DNA of 64,000 nt from Sphingomonas sp. HMP9 (GTDB lineage Bacteria > Pseudomonadota > Alphaproteobacteria > Sphingomonadales > Sphingomonadaceae). The stretch spans positions 1,020,501 to 1,084,500 of the forward strand of contig NZ_AP022673.1 in the NCBI RefSeq assembly GCF_013374115.1, written 5' to 3'. Within the stretch, counting starts at the first letter, position 1. Every line of letters starts with the position of its first letter. The notes under the pieces were generated by a model that made no database searches, was not told the DNA's origin, and saw only the letters and a program-made list of their open reading frames with translations. This document shows positions 17,193 through 25,836 of the stretch, one piece after another. The translations under genes were made by a program, and so were the position numbers.

Positions 17193-17671
17193 CAGATCGA
17201 CACCACCACGAGCACCGCCAGGATGATCGCGACCGCATCCTCGATCAGTGCGGCTGGCCGATCGTTGCCGAACGCCGACGCCAGTCGCGCGCGCGACGCC
17301 GCCCCGCCATAGATCCCGACGACCGCACCGACCAATCCGAGCACGAGCCCCGGCACCGGCGCACCGATCCCGTAGCCGACGGCCGCCCCCGACGACCCGC
17401 CCGTGAGCAGCCGCGCGGCGAACTGCGACGGCACCTTGCGGCTCGGCGTAGACGGCAGCTGATCGGTGACGAGTTCGATCGCCGCCAAAAGGGTAAATAT
17501 CCACGGCGTGAACCGGTAGCCAAGGAACGCCAGCCACGTCCCCTGCAAGGGCAGCGTCCCCCTGCTCGCGGCCCAGGCGATCGCGGCCGGCGCCATCATC
17601 GCGCGCAACCCCGCGACGATGCCGATGACGACGGCGAGGATCAGCCCGTGCAAGAGCGGGGGGACGAGCAT
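17192..17671 (-). CDS. DUF4126-family membrane protein
   Basis: 159 residues from ATG reading MLVPPLLHGLILAVVIG. It has four or five hydrophobic helices with Gly-rich turns (GGSSGAAVGYGIGAPVPG). The basic stretch PSTPSRKVPSQFAARLLTG separates the second and third helices. This matches DUF4126, an uncharacterised small membrane family. It is the first gene of the four-gene redox operon and overlaps the next gene by 1 bp (TGATG), so the membrane protein and two flavoproteins are probably co-translated. Confidence 0.8.
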   Translation of the reverse strand: MLVPPLLHGLILAVVIGIVAGLRAMMAPAAIAWAASRGTLPLQGTWLAFLGYRFTPWIFTLLAAIELVTDQLPSTPSRKVPSQFAARLLTGGSSGAAVGYGIGAPVPGLVLGLVGAVVGIYGGAASRARLASAFGNDRPAALIEDAVAIILAVLVVVSI

Positions 17672-17841
17672 GGCAGTCTCCGATCCGGTGTGTCCGACAT
17701 CGTCCCACGCACCGCCACGACCGTCAATTCGCGTCGCATCCGATCTGGCATAGATGCCGTCGCCATAGTCTCCGCGATTACAACAGGACCGGAACAACCG
17801 CCTGATATCGAACGCGAACACGAGCCGATCCTCGCGCAGTT

Positions 17842-18369
17842 TTATTTCGCCGCGGTCGCCTCGATCTCGACCAGGAACGCCGGCCCTGCGAGTGCCGCAA
17901 CCTGCACGGTCGACCGCGCGACGGTGTTCGGGTTCTCGGCCGTCCCAAAATACATCTTGAAGGCGTCGTTCATGCCCGCAAAATCCATCTTGCCGCCGAG
18001 CTTAGGATCGCCGGCGACGAACACGGTGAGCTTGATGATGTCGCGCATCGCATAGCCCTGCGCCGCCAGGATCGTCTTGATCTTCGCAAAGACGCTAATC
18101 GTCTGCGTCTTGGTATCGCCGAAATCGGCGATCGTCAGTTGGGCGGGCGGCGTCTTGCTGGCCGGATCGATCGGCGCTGCCAGCTGCCCGCTCAGGTACA
18201 GCATCTTCGCGCCCGCAGGGACTGTCACGCCCTGGAGGATCAGCCCGGGCGGGGTGTTGGCGTGCCGGACAATCGCCGACTTGGCATCCGCAGCCATCGC
18301 CGCGCCGGGCAGTGCGAGCATCGTGCAGGTCACCACAGCCAAGGCAATGGTCTTCGTCGTTATCGTCAT
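17842..18369 (-). CDS. exported RidA/YjgF-family enamine/imine deaminase
   Basis: 175 residues. An N-terminal signal peptide (TIALAVVTCTMLALPGAAMA) places it in the periplasm, unlike cytosolic RidA. The RidA fold shows in MLYLSGQLAAP, the IFAKIKTIL-type helix (SVFAKIKTILAAQGYAMRDI), IIKLTVFVAGDP and the C-terminal ARSTVQVAALAGPAFLVEIE with the conserved Arg. RidA proteins hydrolyse reactive imines and enamines. It follows a TonB receptor and a flavin amine oxidase on the same strand, which fits removal of the imine product of that oxidase. GGGAGAGA precedes the ATG. Confidence 0.9.
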   Translation of the reverse strand: MTITTKTIALAVVTCTMLALPGAAMAADAKSAIVRHANTPPGLILQGVTVPAGAKMLYLSGQLAAPIDPASKTPPAQLTIADFGDTKTQTISVFAKIKTILAAQGYAMRDIIKLTVFVAGDPKLGGKMDFAGMNDAFKMYFGTAENPNTVARSTVQVAALAGPAFLVEIEATAAK

Positions 18370-18437
18370 AGGTCTCTCTCCCGGTTATCCAAGCACATGG
18401 TTCGGGCGCGGCGGGGTGTGGCGCCGCGCCCGATCTC

Positions 18438-21008
18438 TCAGAAGCTGACGTTCATGCGCGCATAATAATAGCCGCCGTTGATCCCGTACGGGCTGAACGT
18501 CAGCGGCGCGTCGAGCTGGTTGCCGCCGCCGACCAGAGTCGCATTGGTCGTACCCGGCACCAGGCCGAGCGTCGGCGATTTCTTGTTGAAGACGTTGTTC
18601 GCGCCGATCGACAGTTCGAGGTCGTCTGTCGCCTTGAAGTTCAGTTCGACGTCGCCGATGAACGCGGTCCCGATCGTCTGCTTGTAGAACGTGCCACCGT
18701 CCGGGCTGTATCTGGCCGAGCTCTTCCCGTAGACCGTACCACGCAACGTCATCGAGAATTTGTCGATCGAATAGAAGGTCGAGCCGATCACCTTCACCCG
18801 CGGCGACGCGGTCTCGATATTGGCGCGCGCGCCCGCGTCGAACAACGGCACCGTGATCGTCTGCCCGAGGACGTTGACCAGCGGTGGCGCCGCCATGACC
18901 TTGGTGATCTTGGTCTGGTTGTAGTTGCCCGACAAGGTCCAGGTCGCGTTGCCATAGTCGCCGAAATCGGTCGCATAGCTGGCGACGATATCGACGCCGC
19001 GGGTCCGGGTATCCGCACCGTTGGTGAAGATGTTGATGCCGGTCTGCGTCACCGTCGGATCCAGGACGTTGCCGTTCGCGCGGATCGCCGCCGTCACCAC
19101 GGGGAAGTTGACGTTGACCGGCGCGGTCGCACCACCCCCGCCGAACAGCGACCCCGTGCCGAGAATACGGTCATCGATCTTCACCTGATACGCATCGATC
19201 GTGATCGTCAGGCGCGGCACCGGCCTGATGACCGTACCGAGGCTGTAGTTGGTCGATTTCTCAGGCTTCAGATTGGCGAAACCGAGCAGCTTTGCGGCTG
19301 CCGAATTGGCCGGCAACTGCACGAACGCGGACGTCGGCGAGACGTTAGTCGCGGAGTAGAACGACTCCGCCAGCGTCGGTGCGCGGAACCCCGTCGAGAA
19401 GGTGCCCCGCAGCGCGAACGCGTCGGAGAAGTCGTAGCGCGTCGTCCCCTTATAGATGAACTTGCTGCCGAAATCGGAATAATGCTCGTACCGGCCGGCG
19501 ACATCGACCTTCCAGCCCTCGATCGGCATCAGCGCAACATCAACATAGGCCGCCTGAGAATTCCGCCCGTTGACGCCCGCATCCGAACTGCGGAAGCCGG
19601 GATAGGACTGTCCACCTTCCTTGTAGGTCGAGGCGGCATCGCCCGCACCGATCTGATAGACGTTCTTGCGATATTCGCCACCGAAGGCGAGGTTGATCGG
19701 GGCCGCCATCCCGGCCTCGATCTCATGCGTGAAATCAGCGTTGGCGGTGAACTCGGTCGACTTGAAGAAGCCGTTGTAGAAGGTCGTCGGGGTAAAGCCT
19801 GTATCCGCATAGAGCGACGCGTTGGCTGAGTTGACAGTGTAGATCTCGTTCTTGTCCTGGCCGAACGTCGTCGACAGGTCGTAATGGAACCCACTGGCGT
19901 CGCCGCGAAGGCCGCCGGTGAACGCCATATCCTCTTCGCGAATCTTCTCGCGTGGGGAAAAGCCATTGACCGGGCTGTCGCCTTCGGGATCGAAATAGGT
20001 CGTGACGCCGGCCACCGTGCGCGACACGCGGGTCGGTACGCGGACATTCTCGTACGCGCTGGCGATGCGCCGCGAATAGGTGCCGAAGCTGTACGCCTCG
20101 ATACCGCCGAAATCATAGGCCGAATTATACTGGAGGTTGATGAGGCGGGACTGCGCATCGCCGCTGATCTTGTTGACATAGGGGAAGTCAGACATCCCCG
20201 GATAGAGTTGTTGCTGAAGCGCGGTGATCGACGGCGTCGTCGCGCTCGTCAGCAGCTTGCCGTTGATGTCCGTAACGCGGCGATCGAGCCCGCCGACCTG
20301 CGTGAAGTCGTGATAGCGATAGAAGCCGGTAACGTTGATGAAGCCGCTTTCGCCGACCTTGGTCGCAAGGTGCAAACTCCCGCCATAGGTGCGGCCGCCG
20401 GTGTCGTAATTCTCGCCTGCAGTCACCGAAGCGTCGCCGCCTTCCTTGTCGTCCTTCAGGATGACGTTGATGACGCCGGCGATCGCGTCCGAGCCATATT
20501 GTGCGGCGGCGCCGTCCTCGAGCACCTCGATGCGCTTGATCGACGCCGGCGATATGAGGTCGAGATCGGCGGTCGCCGCGCCCTGATACGGTCCGCCGAG
20601 AACGGCAAGGTTCGAGGTGCCGTGTCGTCGCTTGCCGTTGATCAGGACGAGCGTGTGGTTCGGGCTGAGCCCGCGCAACCGCGCGGACAGCGTGAGGTTG
20701 GCGGTGTCGCCGCCGAACGCCTGCGCGGTGAACGACGGTACGAGCTGAGTCAGCACCTGGTTGAGGTTGGGCTGGCCGACATGGCTCATCAGTTCGGCGT
20801 CGAGCACCTTGATCGGTGCGGCACTCTCGGCCGCGGTGATCCCCGTCGCGCGCGTGCCGGTGACGATGATGTCGTCGGGTATTTCGGTCGATCCCGTCTG
20901 GGGATCGGTCACGGCGACCGACGCGGTCTGCGCGAAGGCCGTCATATGTCCGGCGCTGGCGAGCGCCACGATGAGGGCGCCGCGTGAAATGGTGGTGACG
21001 GTCTTCAT
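18438..21008 (-). CDS. TonB-dependent outer-membrane receptor
   Basis: 856 residues with a signal peptide (about 1-26). The plug domain is at about 45-165, with APIKVLDAELMSHVG and the conserved IERIEVLEDGAAAQYGSDA-like end (IKRIEVLEDGAAAQYGSDA) leading to GVINVILK. The C-terminal beta-barrel ends in an aromatic residue (YYYARMNVSF). The TonB box is probably DDIIVTGTR. The substrate is unknown; its place between amine oxidase and RidA suggests an amino-containing compound. A strong AAGGGGGG Shine-Dalgarno precedes the ATG. Confidence 0.93.
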   Translation of the reverse strand: MKTVTTISRGALIVALASAGHMTAFAQTASVAVTDPQTGSTEIPDDIIVTGTRATGITAAESAAPIKVLDAELMSHVGQPNLNQVLTQLVPSFTAQAFGGDTANLTLSARLRGLSPNHTLVLINGKRRHGTSNLAVLGGPYQGAATADLDLISPASIKRIEVLEDGAAAQYGSDAIAGVINVILKDDKEGGDASVTAGENYDTGGRTYGGSLHLATKVGESGFINVTGFYRYHDFTQVGGLDRRVTDINGKLLTSATTPSITALQQQLYPGMSDFPYVNKISGDAQSRLINLQYNSAYDFGGIEAYSFGTYSRRIASAYENVRVPTRVSRTVAGVTTYFDPEGDSPVNGFSPREKIREEDMAFTGGLRGDASGFHYDLSTTFGQDKNEIYTVNSANASLYADTGFTPTTFYNGFFKSTEFTANADFTHEIEAGMAAPINLAFGGEYRKNVYQIGAGDAASTYKEGGQSYPGFRSSDAGVNGRNSQAAYVDVALMPIEGWKVDVAGRYEHYSDFGSKFIYKGTTRYDFSDAFALRGTFSTGFRAPTLAESFYSATNVSPTSAFVQLPANSAAAKLLGFANLKPEKSTNYSLGTVIRPVPRLTITIDAYQVKIDDRILGTGSLFGGGGATAPVNVNFPVVTAAIRANGNVLDPTVTQTGINIFTNGADTRTRGVDIVASYATDFGDYGNATWTLSGNYNQTKITKVMAAPPLVNVLGQTITVPLFDAGARANIETASPRVKVIGSTFYSIDKFSMTLRGTVYGKSSARYSPDGGTFYKQTIGTAFIGDVELNFKATDDLELSIGANNVFNKKSPTLGLVPGTTNATLVGGGNQLDAPLTFSPYGINGGYYYARMNVSF

Positions 21009-21025
21009 AAGGTTTCCCCCCTTAT
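21007..21025 (-). promoter_or_regulatory. short hairpin covering SD and start of the TonB receptor
   Basis: On the minus strand ATAAGG pairs with CCTTAT around GGGGAAA. The left arm and loop contain the Shine-Dalgarno sequence and the right arm runs into the ATG. Only 6 bp, so it may be chance. Confidence 0.25.
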
Positions 21026-21267
21026 TGTTGAGCGCCTTCAGCCATCCTCTAATAATATGGATGATCTAACGTCATCTCTTCATGTCTATCCGCACCACGA
21101 AACGTGGCTTCTTAGTATCTCTATCAACATCTGTGAATTGACGAGCTTGGTAAGGATTGTCCGTGGCGCATCACAAGGCAACTGATTCGGGGATAGCTTC
21201 ATACCAAGCATGAACTATTGTTCATTGTGTCACCAATATGCAACGTTTCGACACAGGTTGCTCAGAC

Positions 21268-22911
21268 TTAGGCGACACGCCGCGTACGGTCCGACCCCGT
21301 TGCGGCCCTGTTGGCGCCCTGTGCCGCGACCCGCCTGGCCAGCGCCATGACCTGGCCTTGGGCGGACTGGATGCCCCCTTCCTGCCAGCCCGGCGTCTGG
21401 CTGAGCGCGGCGGACGCGAAATAGACGCGGCCGTCGGGCTTCTGGAGCAGGCGGAACTCGGGCGTATCGATATGCCCTTCCTGCCGCCCGTTCGCGCTGC
21501 CCGCATTCCAGTCGGGCCACGGCCCCAGGCTGTACGGAATCTTGTGCCAGTTCACCGCGATGCCGTTGACCAGATCGCCGCCATGCCCCGGATGCAGCCG
21601 GTCGATCACGCCGCGGGAGAAAGCGATCTGCTCGGCGATCGGGCGCTTGGCGAACTCGGCGGCATTGGGTCCCGACGAATAACAGCCCAGGATCATCCCG
21701 CGTGCAGAATGGAGGCCGGCCGACGGATACCAGATCAGCGTGGTAGGGCCGCCGACGAACGAAATGCCGCCATAGATCTGCTCGCGTTCCCAAAAGCGCG
21801 GGCTTTCGAACGCGACCTTGTTCGAATGATCGTAGACGACTCCGGCGATCGTCCTCTTCAGGGCGGGCGAGAAGTCGGTATCGATCGTCGCCAGGACCGG
21901 GAAAGGGATCGTGCAGATGACGTAATCGGCCTTCACGGTGTCGACCACGTCGCTCGCCTTGTCGCGGTAGACCACGTCGACGCCGCGCGCGGTGTGACGG
22001 ATTTTGGTGACTTCGGCGCCGCGGATCGCAGGGCGACGCAGGTTGCGATCGAACCCGGCATGGATCCGGTCCATGCCGCCGACCGGCTCGAACATCGTCG
22101 CCTGCATGTAGAGATTGTCCTCGAACAGCGTCATCGGCAACCGCTCGTTCGCCAGCAACTGATCCATCGGTACCGCGCTGCCCGCCGACGAGAAGGTGAC
22201 GCCCGCCCCCGGTGCGGTCCCGAACCCCGATCGCTCGGTGCCCTCAAACGTATAGTCGGTGCCGAGATCGCCATAGGCTTTCAGAAACGGCAGCAATTTG
22301 ACCTTATCGGCCGCCGTCACCGACTGATCGAGCGCACCCTGGTTGATTGCCTTCGCCAACAACTCCGCGATGTGGCCGCGCATGTCGTTGATCGCGGTCC
22401 GCATGCGAATCTTGCTGCCGTTCTCGCCCATCACATAGGCCGAGCGGCTCGAATTGACCTCCACCTCCAGCGGGACATCGAACTTTTTCGCGTACCCGAT
22501 CAAGCCCTGGTGAAAGCTCGGGATCCGCGCCGGTCCTGCGTTGAAGTAAATCCCGTCGGAGAATTTTGCGGTCTGCGTCTGTTCCCCGATCATCTCGATC
22601 TTGTCGCCGTCGCGCACCGTCCAGGCGCGCCCGCCGACCCGCTCGCGTGCTTCCAGCAACGTGACCTGGAAGCCCACCTGTTCGAGTTCGTAGGCCGCCG
22701 TCAGACCGGCGATACCCGCACCCAGCACGACGACGTGCGTCCCCTTGCCCAATGTCGGCGTCAGCGTCGTGAGCGCTTCGGCATGCGACGTTCCGATCAA
22801 CCCTTCGGTCAAGCCCAGCGCTTGCATCGCGCCGAGCGTCGCCCCCAGCCCTCCCATCAGGCCAAGTCGTCGCAAGATGGTCCTGCGTGTAATCGTGGTG
22901 TGTGTAGTCAT
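21268..22911 (-). CDS. Tat-exported flavin monoamine/L-amino-acid oxidase
   Basis: 547 residues. The N-terminus has a twin-arginine signal (TITRRTILRRLGLMGG). The Rossmann FAD motif is VVLGAGIAGLTAAYELEQVG followed by LLEARERVGGRAWT. The C-terminal segment VYFASAALSQTPGWQEGGIQ is the FAD/aromatic-cage region of the amine oxidase family. Such enzymes oxidise amines or L-amino acids to imines with release of H2O2. It lies upstream of the TonB receptor and exported RidA on the same strand, a layout that reads as uptake, oxidation and imine hydrolysis. The true substrate is not determinable. Confidence 0.9.
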   Translation of the reverse strand: MTTHTTITRRTILRRLGLMGGLGATLGAMQALGLTEGLIGTSHAEALTTLTPTLGKGTHVVVLGAGIAGLTAAYELEQVGFQVTLLEARERVGGRAWTVRDGDKIEMIGEQTQTAKFSDGIYFNAGPARIPSFHQGLIGYAKKFDVPLEVEVNSSRSAYVMGENGSKIRMRTAINDMRGHIAELLAKAINQGALDQSVTAADKVKLLPFLKAYGDLGTDYTFEGTERSGFGTAPGAGVTFSSAGSAVPMDQLLANERLPMTLFEDNLYMQATMFEPVGGMDRIHAGFDRNLRRPAIRGAEVTKIRHTARGVDVVYRDKASDVVDTVKADYVICTIPFPVLATIDTDFSPALKRTIAGVVYDHSNKVAFESPRFWEREQIYGGISFVGGPTTLIWYPSAGLHSARGMILGCYSSGPNAAEFAKRPIAEQIAFSRGVIDRLHPGHGGDLVNGIAVNWHKIPYSLGPWPDWNAGSANGRQEGHIDTPEFRLLQKPDGRVYFASAALSQTPGWQEGGIQSAQGQVMALARRVAAQGANRAATGSDRTRRVA

Positions 22912-22925
22912 GAGGCCCCCCGAAA

Positions 22926-22950
22926 CGGCAAGCCTTCCCAGGGCTTGCCG
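22926..22950 (-). promoter_or_regulatory. leader hairpin of the amine oxidase gene
   Basis: CGGCAAGCC and GGCTTGCCG form a 9-bp perfect stem with a 7-nt loop, ending 14 nt before the ATG and just upstream of the G-run that serves as ribosome binding site. It could influence translation or mark an operator. Confidence 0.4.
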
Positions 22951-23273
22951 GACGTCAGAACACCGCCGGGTCCAACCCGTCAGCGGCCTCGCAGGAACAT
23001 CATCCCCCGCTCAATCCCGATGGACGCCGAACCTTAAGCCGAAAGGAACACATCGTTCCTTTCCGCGCCAAAATTCGACACGTTGCATCTTTTGATTGAA
23101 CGATTCGGATTGAACATTGCTTTGCGATGTAACGCAAATGAAATCTTGGTTGACGGAACCAAACGGTCTTCCCGCGTCCGCGTCATGCCCGGTCCATCTG
23201 CGGGCCTTGAATTCCAGTCGTCCGCCGGCCAATTCTCGGACTGATCCTTTCACCACGAGACCTCCCACACCCT
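22951..23273. promoter_or_regulatory. divergent promoter region with palindrome and direct repeat
   Basis: This is the rest of the gap between the amine oxidase gene and htpG. It contains a perfect 9-bp palindrome GAAAGGAAC-ACATC-GTTCCTTTC at 23041-23063. It also has an 8-bp direct repeat GATTGAAC at 23094-23101 and 23108-23115 (14-bp period). The palindrome looks like an operator for a dimeric regulator. The direct repeat lies closer to htpG and could be an activator or sigma-factor region. No clear heat-shock promoter could be assigned. Confidence 0.5.
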
Positions 23274-25178
23274 ATGACCACCGAAACCGCTCCAGCGCCC
23301 GAGACGTCCATCCCCGGAACGCATGCCTTCGAGGCCGATGTCGCGCGGTTGCTCCACATGATGGTGCACTCGGTCTATTCGGATAAGACCGTATTCCTGC
23401 GTGAACTGATTTCGAACGCAGCCGATGCCTGCGAAAAGCTGCGGTACGAGGCGTTGCGCGCGCCCGAGTTGCTTGGCGACGAGACTCGCCTGGCGATCGC
23501 GATCACGCTCGATCCCGAAGCGCGCACGCTGACGATCGAGGATAACGGTATCGGCATGACCGCCGAGGACATGGGCGACGCGCTCGGCACGATCGCGCGC
23601 TCGGGCACCAAGGCATTCATGGACCGGATCGCGGCGTCAAGCGGCTCCGACGGCGCACAGCTGATCGGTCAGTTCGGCGTAGGCTTCTATTCCGCGTTCA
23701 TGGTCGCATCGAAGGTCGACGTGATTTCGCGTCGTGCTGGTGCTGACACCGCCTCGACCTGGTCGTCGGACGGCCTCGGCACCTATACGATCGCGGATGT
23801 CGCCACCGCCGACGCCCCTGCCCGCGGCACGCGCGTCGTGCTCCATTTGCTCGAAGATGCGACCACGTACACCGACCGCTTCACCGTCGAGCGCCTGATC
23901 AAGGACCAGTCGGGCCACGTGCCCGTGCCGATCACGCTGCGCGAAAAGCCCGACGCGGATCCGGTCGACATCGCCGACGGCGCCGCACTATGGACCAAGC
24001 CGAAGGCGGATATCTCGGAAGAGGACTATGCCGACTTCTACCGCAGCGTGTCCGGCCAGTATGACGAGCCCGCGCTGACGCTCCATTACCGCGCGGAGGG
24101 GCTGCATGAATACACGGTGCTGGCCTATGTGCCCGGCGCCAAGCCGTTCGACCTGTTCGATCCCGATCGCAACGGTCGGATGAAGCTGTACGTCAAGCGC
24201 GTCTTCATCACCGACGATGCCGAGGTCCTACCACGTTATCTCCGCTTCATGCGCGGGCTTGTCGACTCGTCCGACCTGCCGCTCAACGTCTCGCGCGAGA
24301 TGATCCAGGAAAGCCCGATGCTCGCCGCGATCCGCAAGGGCGTGACGGGCCGCGTGCTTGGCGAACTCGACAAGCTCGCGACGCGCGATGCCGAGGCGTA
24401 TGCGAAGATCTGGGAGAATTTCGGCGCGGTCCTTAAGGAAGGGCTGTACGAGGATTTCGAACGCCGCGAAGCGCTGCTGAAGCTCGCGCGCTTCAAGACC
24501 ACGACGTCGGCCGGTGCCTGGCGTTCGGTTGCCGACTATGTCGGGGCGATGAAGGAGAACCAGACTGCGATCTATTACGCGGTCGGCACCGATCTCGACC
24601 GCCTCGAAGCCTCGCCGCAGCTCGAAGGATTCCGTGCGCGCGGAATTGAAGTGCTGTTGCTGCCGGACTCGGTCGACGGGTTCTGGGTGACGGCCGGCAT
24701 CGATCACGACGGTAAGCCGTTCAAGTCGGTGACGCAGGGTGCCGCCGATCTCGGGCTGATCCCGCTGGTCGATGGTGGCGAGCAGCCGACGGCCGATGCC
24801 ACGCCTGAGGTCGCGGACTTCATCGCATTCGTGAAGACGACGCTAGCGGATGCCGTGTCCGAGGTCCGCGCGTCCGAGCGGCTGACCGACAGCGCGGTCT
24901 GCCTGGTCGCGTCGGACAGCGGAATGGACCGTCAGCTCGAACGCATCTTGGCGGCAAGCGGTCAGGCGATGCCGGCGGCCAAGCCCGTGCTCGAGATCAA
25001 CCCGCGCTCGGCGTTGATCGCCAAGCTGGCAGCGCTCGGCGAGGACGAGACGGCGCTGCGCGAGGACGCGGCGCATCTGCTGTTCGACGAGGCGCAGATC
25101 GCCGATGGCGAGCGTCCGATCGATGCGCGGGCGTTTTCCGCGCGGCTTGCGCGGCTGTTCACGCGGGCGCTCGGGTAA
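23274..25178 (+). CDS. htpG: molecular chaperone HtpG (Hsp90)
   Basis: 634 residues, the normal length. The N-terminal GHKL ATPase has VFLRELISNAADACEKLRY (ATP-binding Asn), IEDNGIGMTAEDM, and GQFGVGFYSAFMVA as lid/glycine motif. The middle domain includes SSDLPLNVSREMIQESP. The C-terminal dimerisation domain ends at ARLFTRALG. It is cytosolic and ATP-dependent. The gene is divergent from the amine oxidase and convergent with modC. Confidence 0.97.
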   Translation: MTTETAPAPETSIPGTHAFEADVARLLHMMVHSVYSDKTVFLRELISNAADACEKLRYEALRAPELLGDETRLAIAITLDPEARTLTIEDNGIGMTAEDMGDALGTIARSGTKAFMDRIAASSGSDGAQLIGQFGVGFYSAFMVASKVDVISRRAGADTASTWSSDGLGTYTIADVATADAPARGTRVVLHLLEDATTYTDRFTVERLIKDQSGHVPVPITLREKPDADPVDIADGAALWTKPKADISEEDYADFYRSVSGQYDEPALTLHYRAEGLHEYTVLAYVPGAKPFDLFDPDRNGRMKLYVKRVFITDDAEVLPRYLRFMRGLVDSSDLPLNVSREMIQESPMLAAIRKGVTGRVLGELDKLATRDAEAYAKIWENFGAVLKEGLYEDFERREALLKLARFKTTTSAGAWRSVADYVGAMKENQTAIYYAVGTDLDRLEASPQLEGFRARGIEVLLLPDSVDGFWVTAGIDHDGKPFKSVTQGAADLGLIPLVDGGEQPTADATPEVADFIAFVKTTLADAVSEVRASERLTDSAVCLVASDSGMDRQLERILAASGQAMPAAKPVLEINPRSALIAKLAALGEDETALREDAAHLLFDEAQIADGERPIDARAFSARLARLFTRALG

Positions 25179-25185
25179 GCGGATG

Positions 25186-25219
25186 ACCGTCTCCCCGCCC
25201 AGCGCGGTGGGGAGACGGT
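25186..25219. terminator. hairpin between convergent htpG and modC
   Basis: ACCGTCTCCCC (25186-25196) and GGGGAGACGGT (25209-25219) form an 11-bp perfect stem with a 12-nt loop right after the htpG stop and before the modC stop. There is no U-run. Its position suggests a shared bidirectional terminator. Confidence 0.55.
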
Positions 25220-25224
25220 ACGCG

Positions 25225-25836
25225 CTACATCCGGACGACACGCGTCCCGATCCGTTCCGCCTCGGCAGGGTCGTGCGTCACCATCAGGATCGGCAGCTTC
25301 AGCACGTCGCGAACGTGTTCGATCGCCACGAGAACTTCCTCGCGTCGGGCACGATCCAGTGACGATAGCGGTTCGTCGAGAAGCAGGAAGCGCGGGCGGC
25401 TGAGCAGCGCGCGACCGATCGCGACGCGCTGCGCCTCGCCGCCCGACAACGTGCGGGGCCAGCGATCGAGGAGGTGGCCGATGCCGAGGAAGCCGATCCG
25501 CTCCTCGAACGGGCCGTGCACGCGGCCGGCGCCGTAGAGCAGGTTCGCCCGCACGCGCAGATGTGGGAACAGGCGCGCGTCCTGGAAGACATAGCCGGCC
25601 CGGCGGCGCTCGGGGGGCACGTCGACGCCACCGGGCGTGGCTGCATCGAACAGCGTGTCGCCGTCGATCGCGATCCGGCCGCGGTCGGGACGGAGCAGTC
25701 CGGCGACCATGTTGAGCACGCTGGACTTGCCGATGCCCGACGGGCCGAACAGCACGGTTGCCCCCTCGCCTGCCTCCAGCGTCAGCGCCACCTGCGCATC
25801 GCCGAGACGCTTCTCGATATCGATCTCAAAGGACAT
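25225..25836 (-). CDS. modC: molybdate ABC transporter ATP-binding protein
   Basis: About 203 residues from ATG reading MSFEIDIEKRL, 11 bp overlapping modB. Walker A GPSGIGKSS, signature LSGGEAQRVAIGRALL, Walker B FLLLDEPLSSLD, and switch His in MVTHDPAEAERI. It is much shorter than E. coli ModC (about 350), because the C-terminal molybdate-binding TOBE/MOP domain is missing. It is the third gene of the operon modA-modB-modC. Sulfate or tungstate cannot be fully excluded, but ModA and ModB support molybdate. Confidence 0.9.
   Translation of the reverse strand: MSFEIDIEKRLGDAQVALTLEAGEGATVLFGPSGIGKSSVLNMVAGLLRPDRGRIAIDGDTLFDAATPGGVDVPPERRRAGYVFQDARLFPHLRVRANLLYGAGRVHGPFEERIGFLGIGHLLDRWPRTLSGGEAQRVAIGRALLSRPRFLLLDEPLSSLDRARREEVLVAIEHVRDVLKLPILMVTHDPAEAERIGTRVVRM

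Noticed and set aside
23011..23268. 85-residue minus-strand open frame between the amine oxidase gene and htpG
   Set aside because: No family similarity, crosses the operator-like palindrome, and no ribosome binding site.
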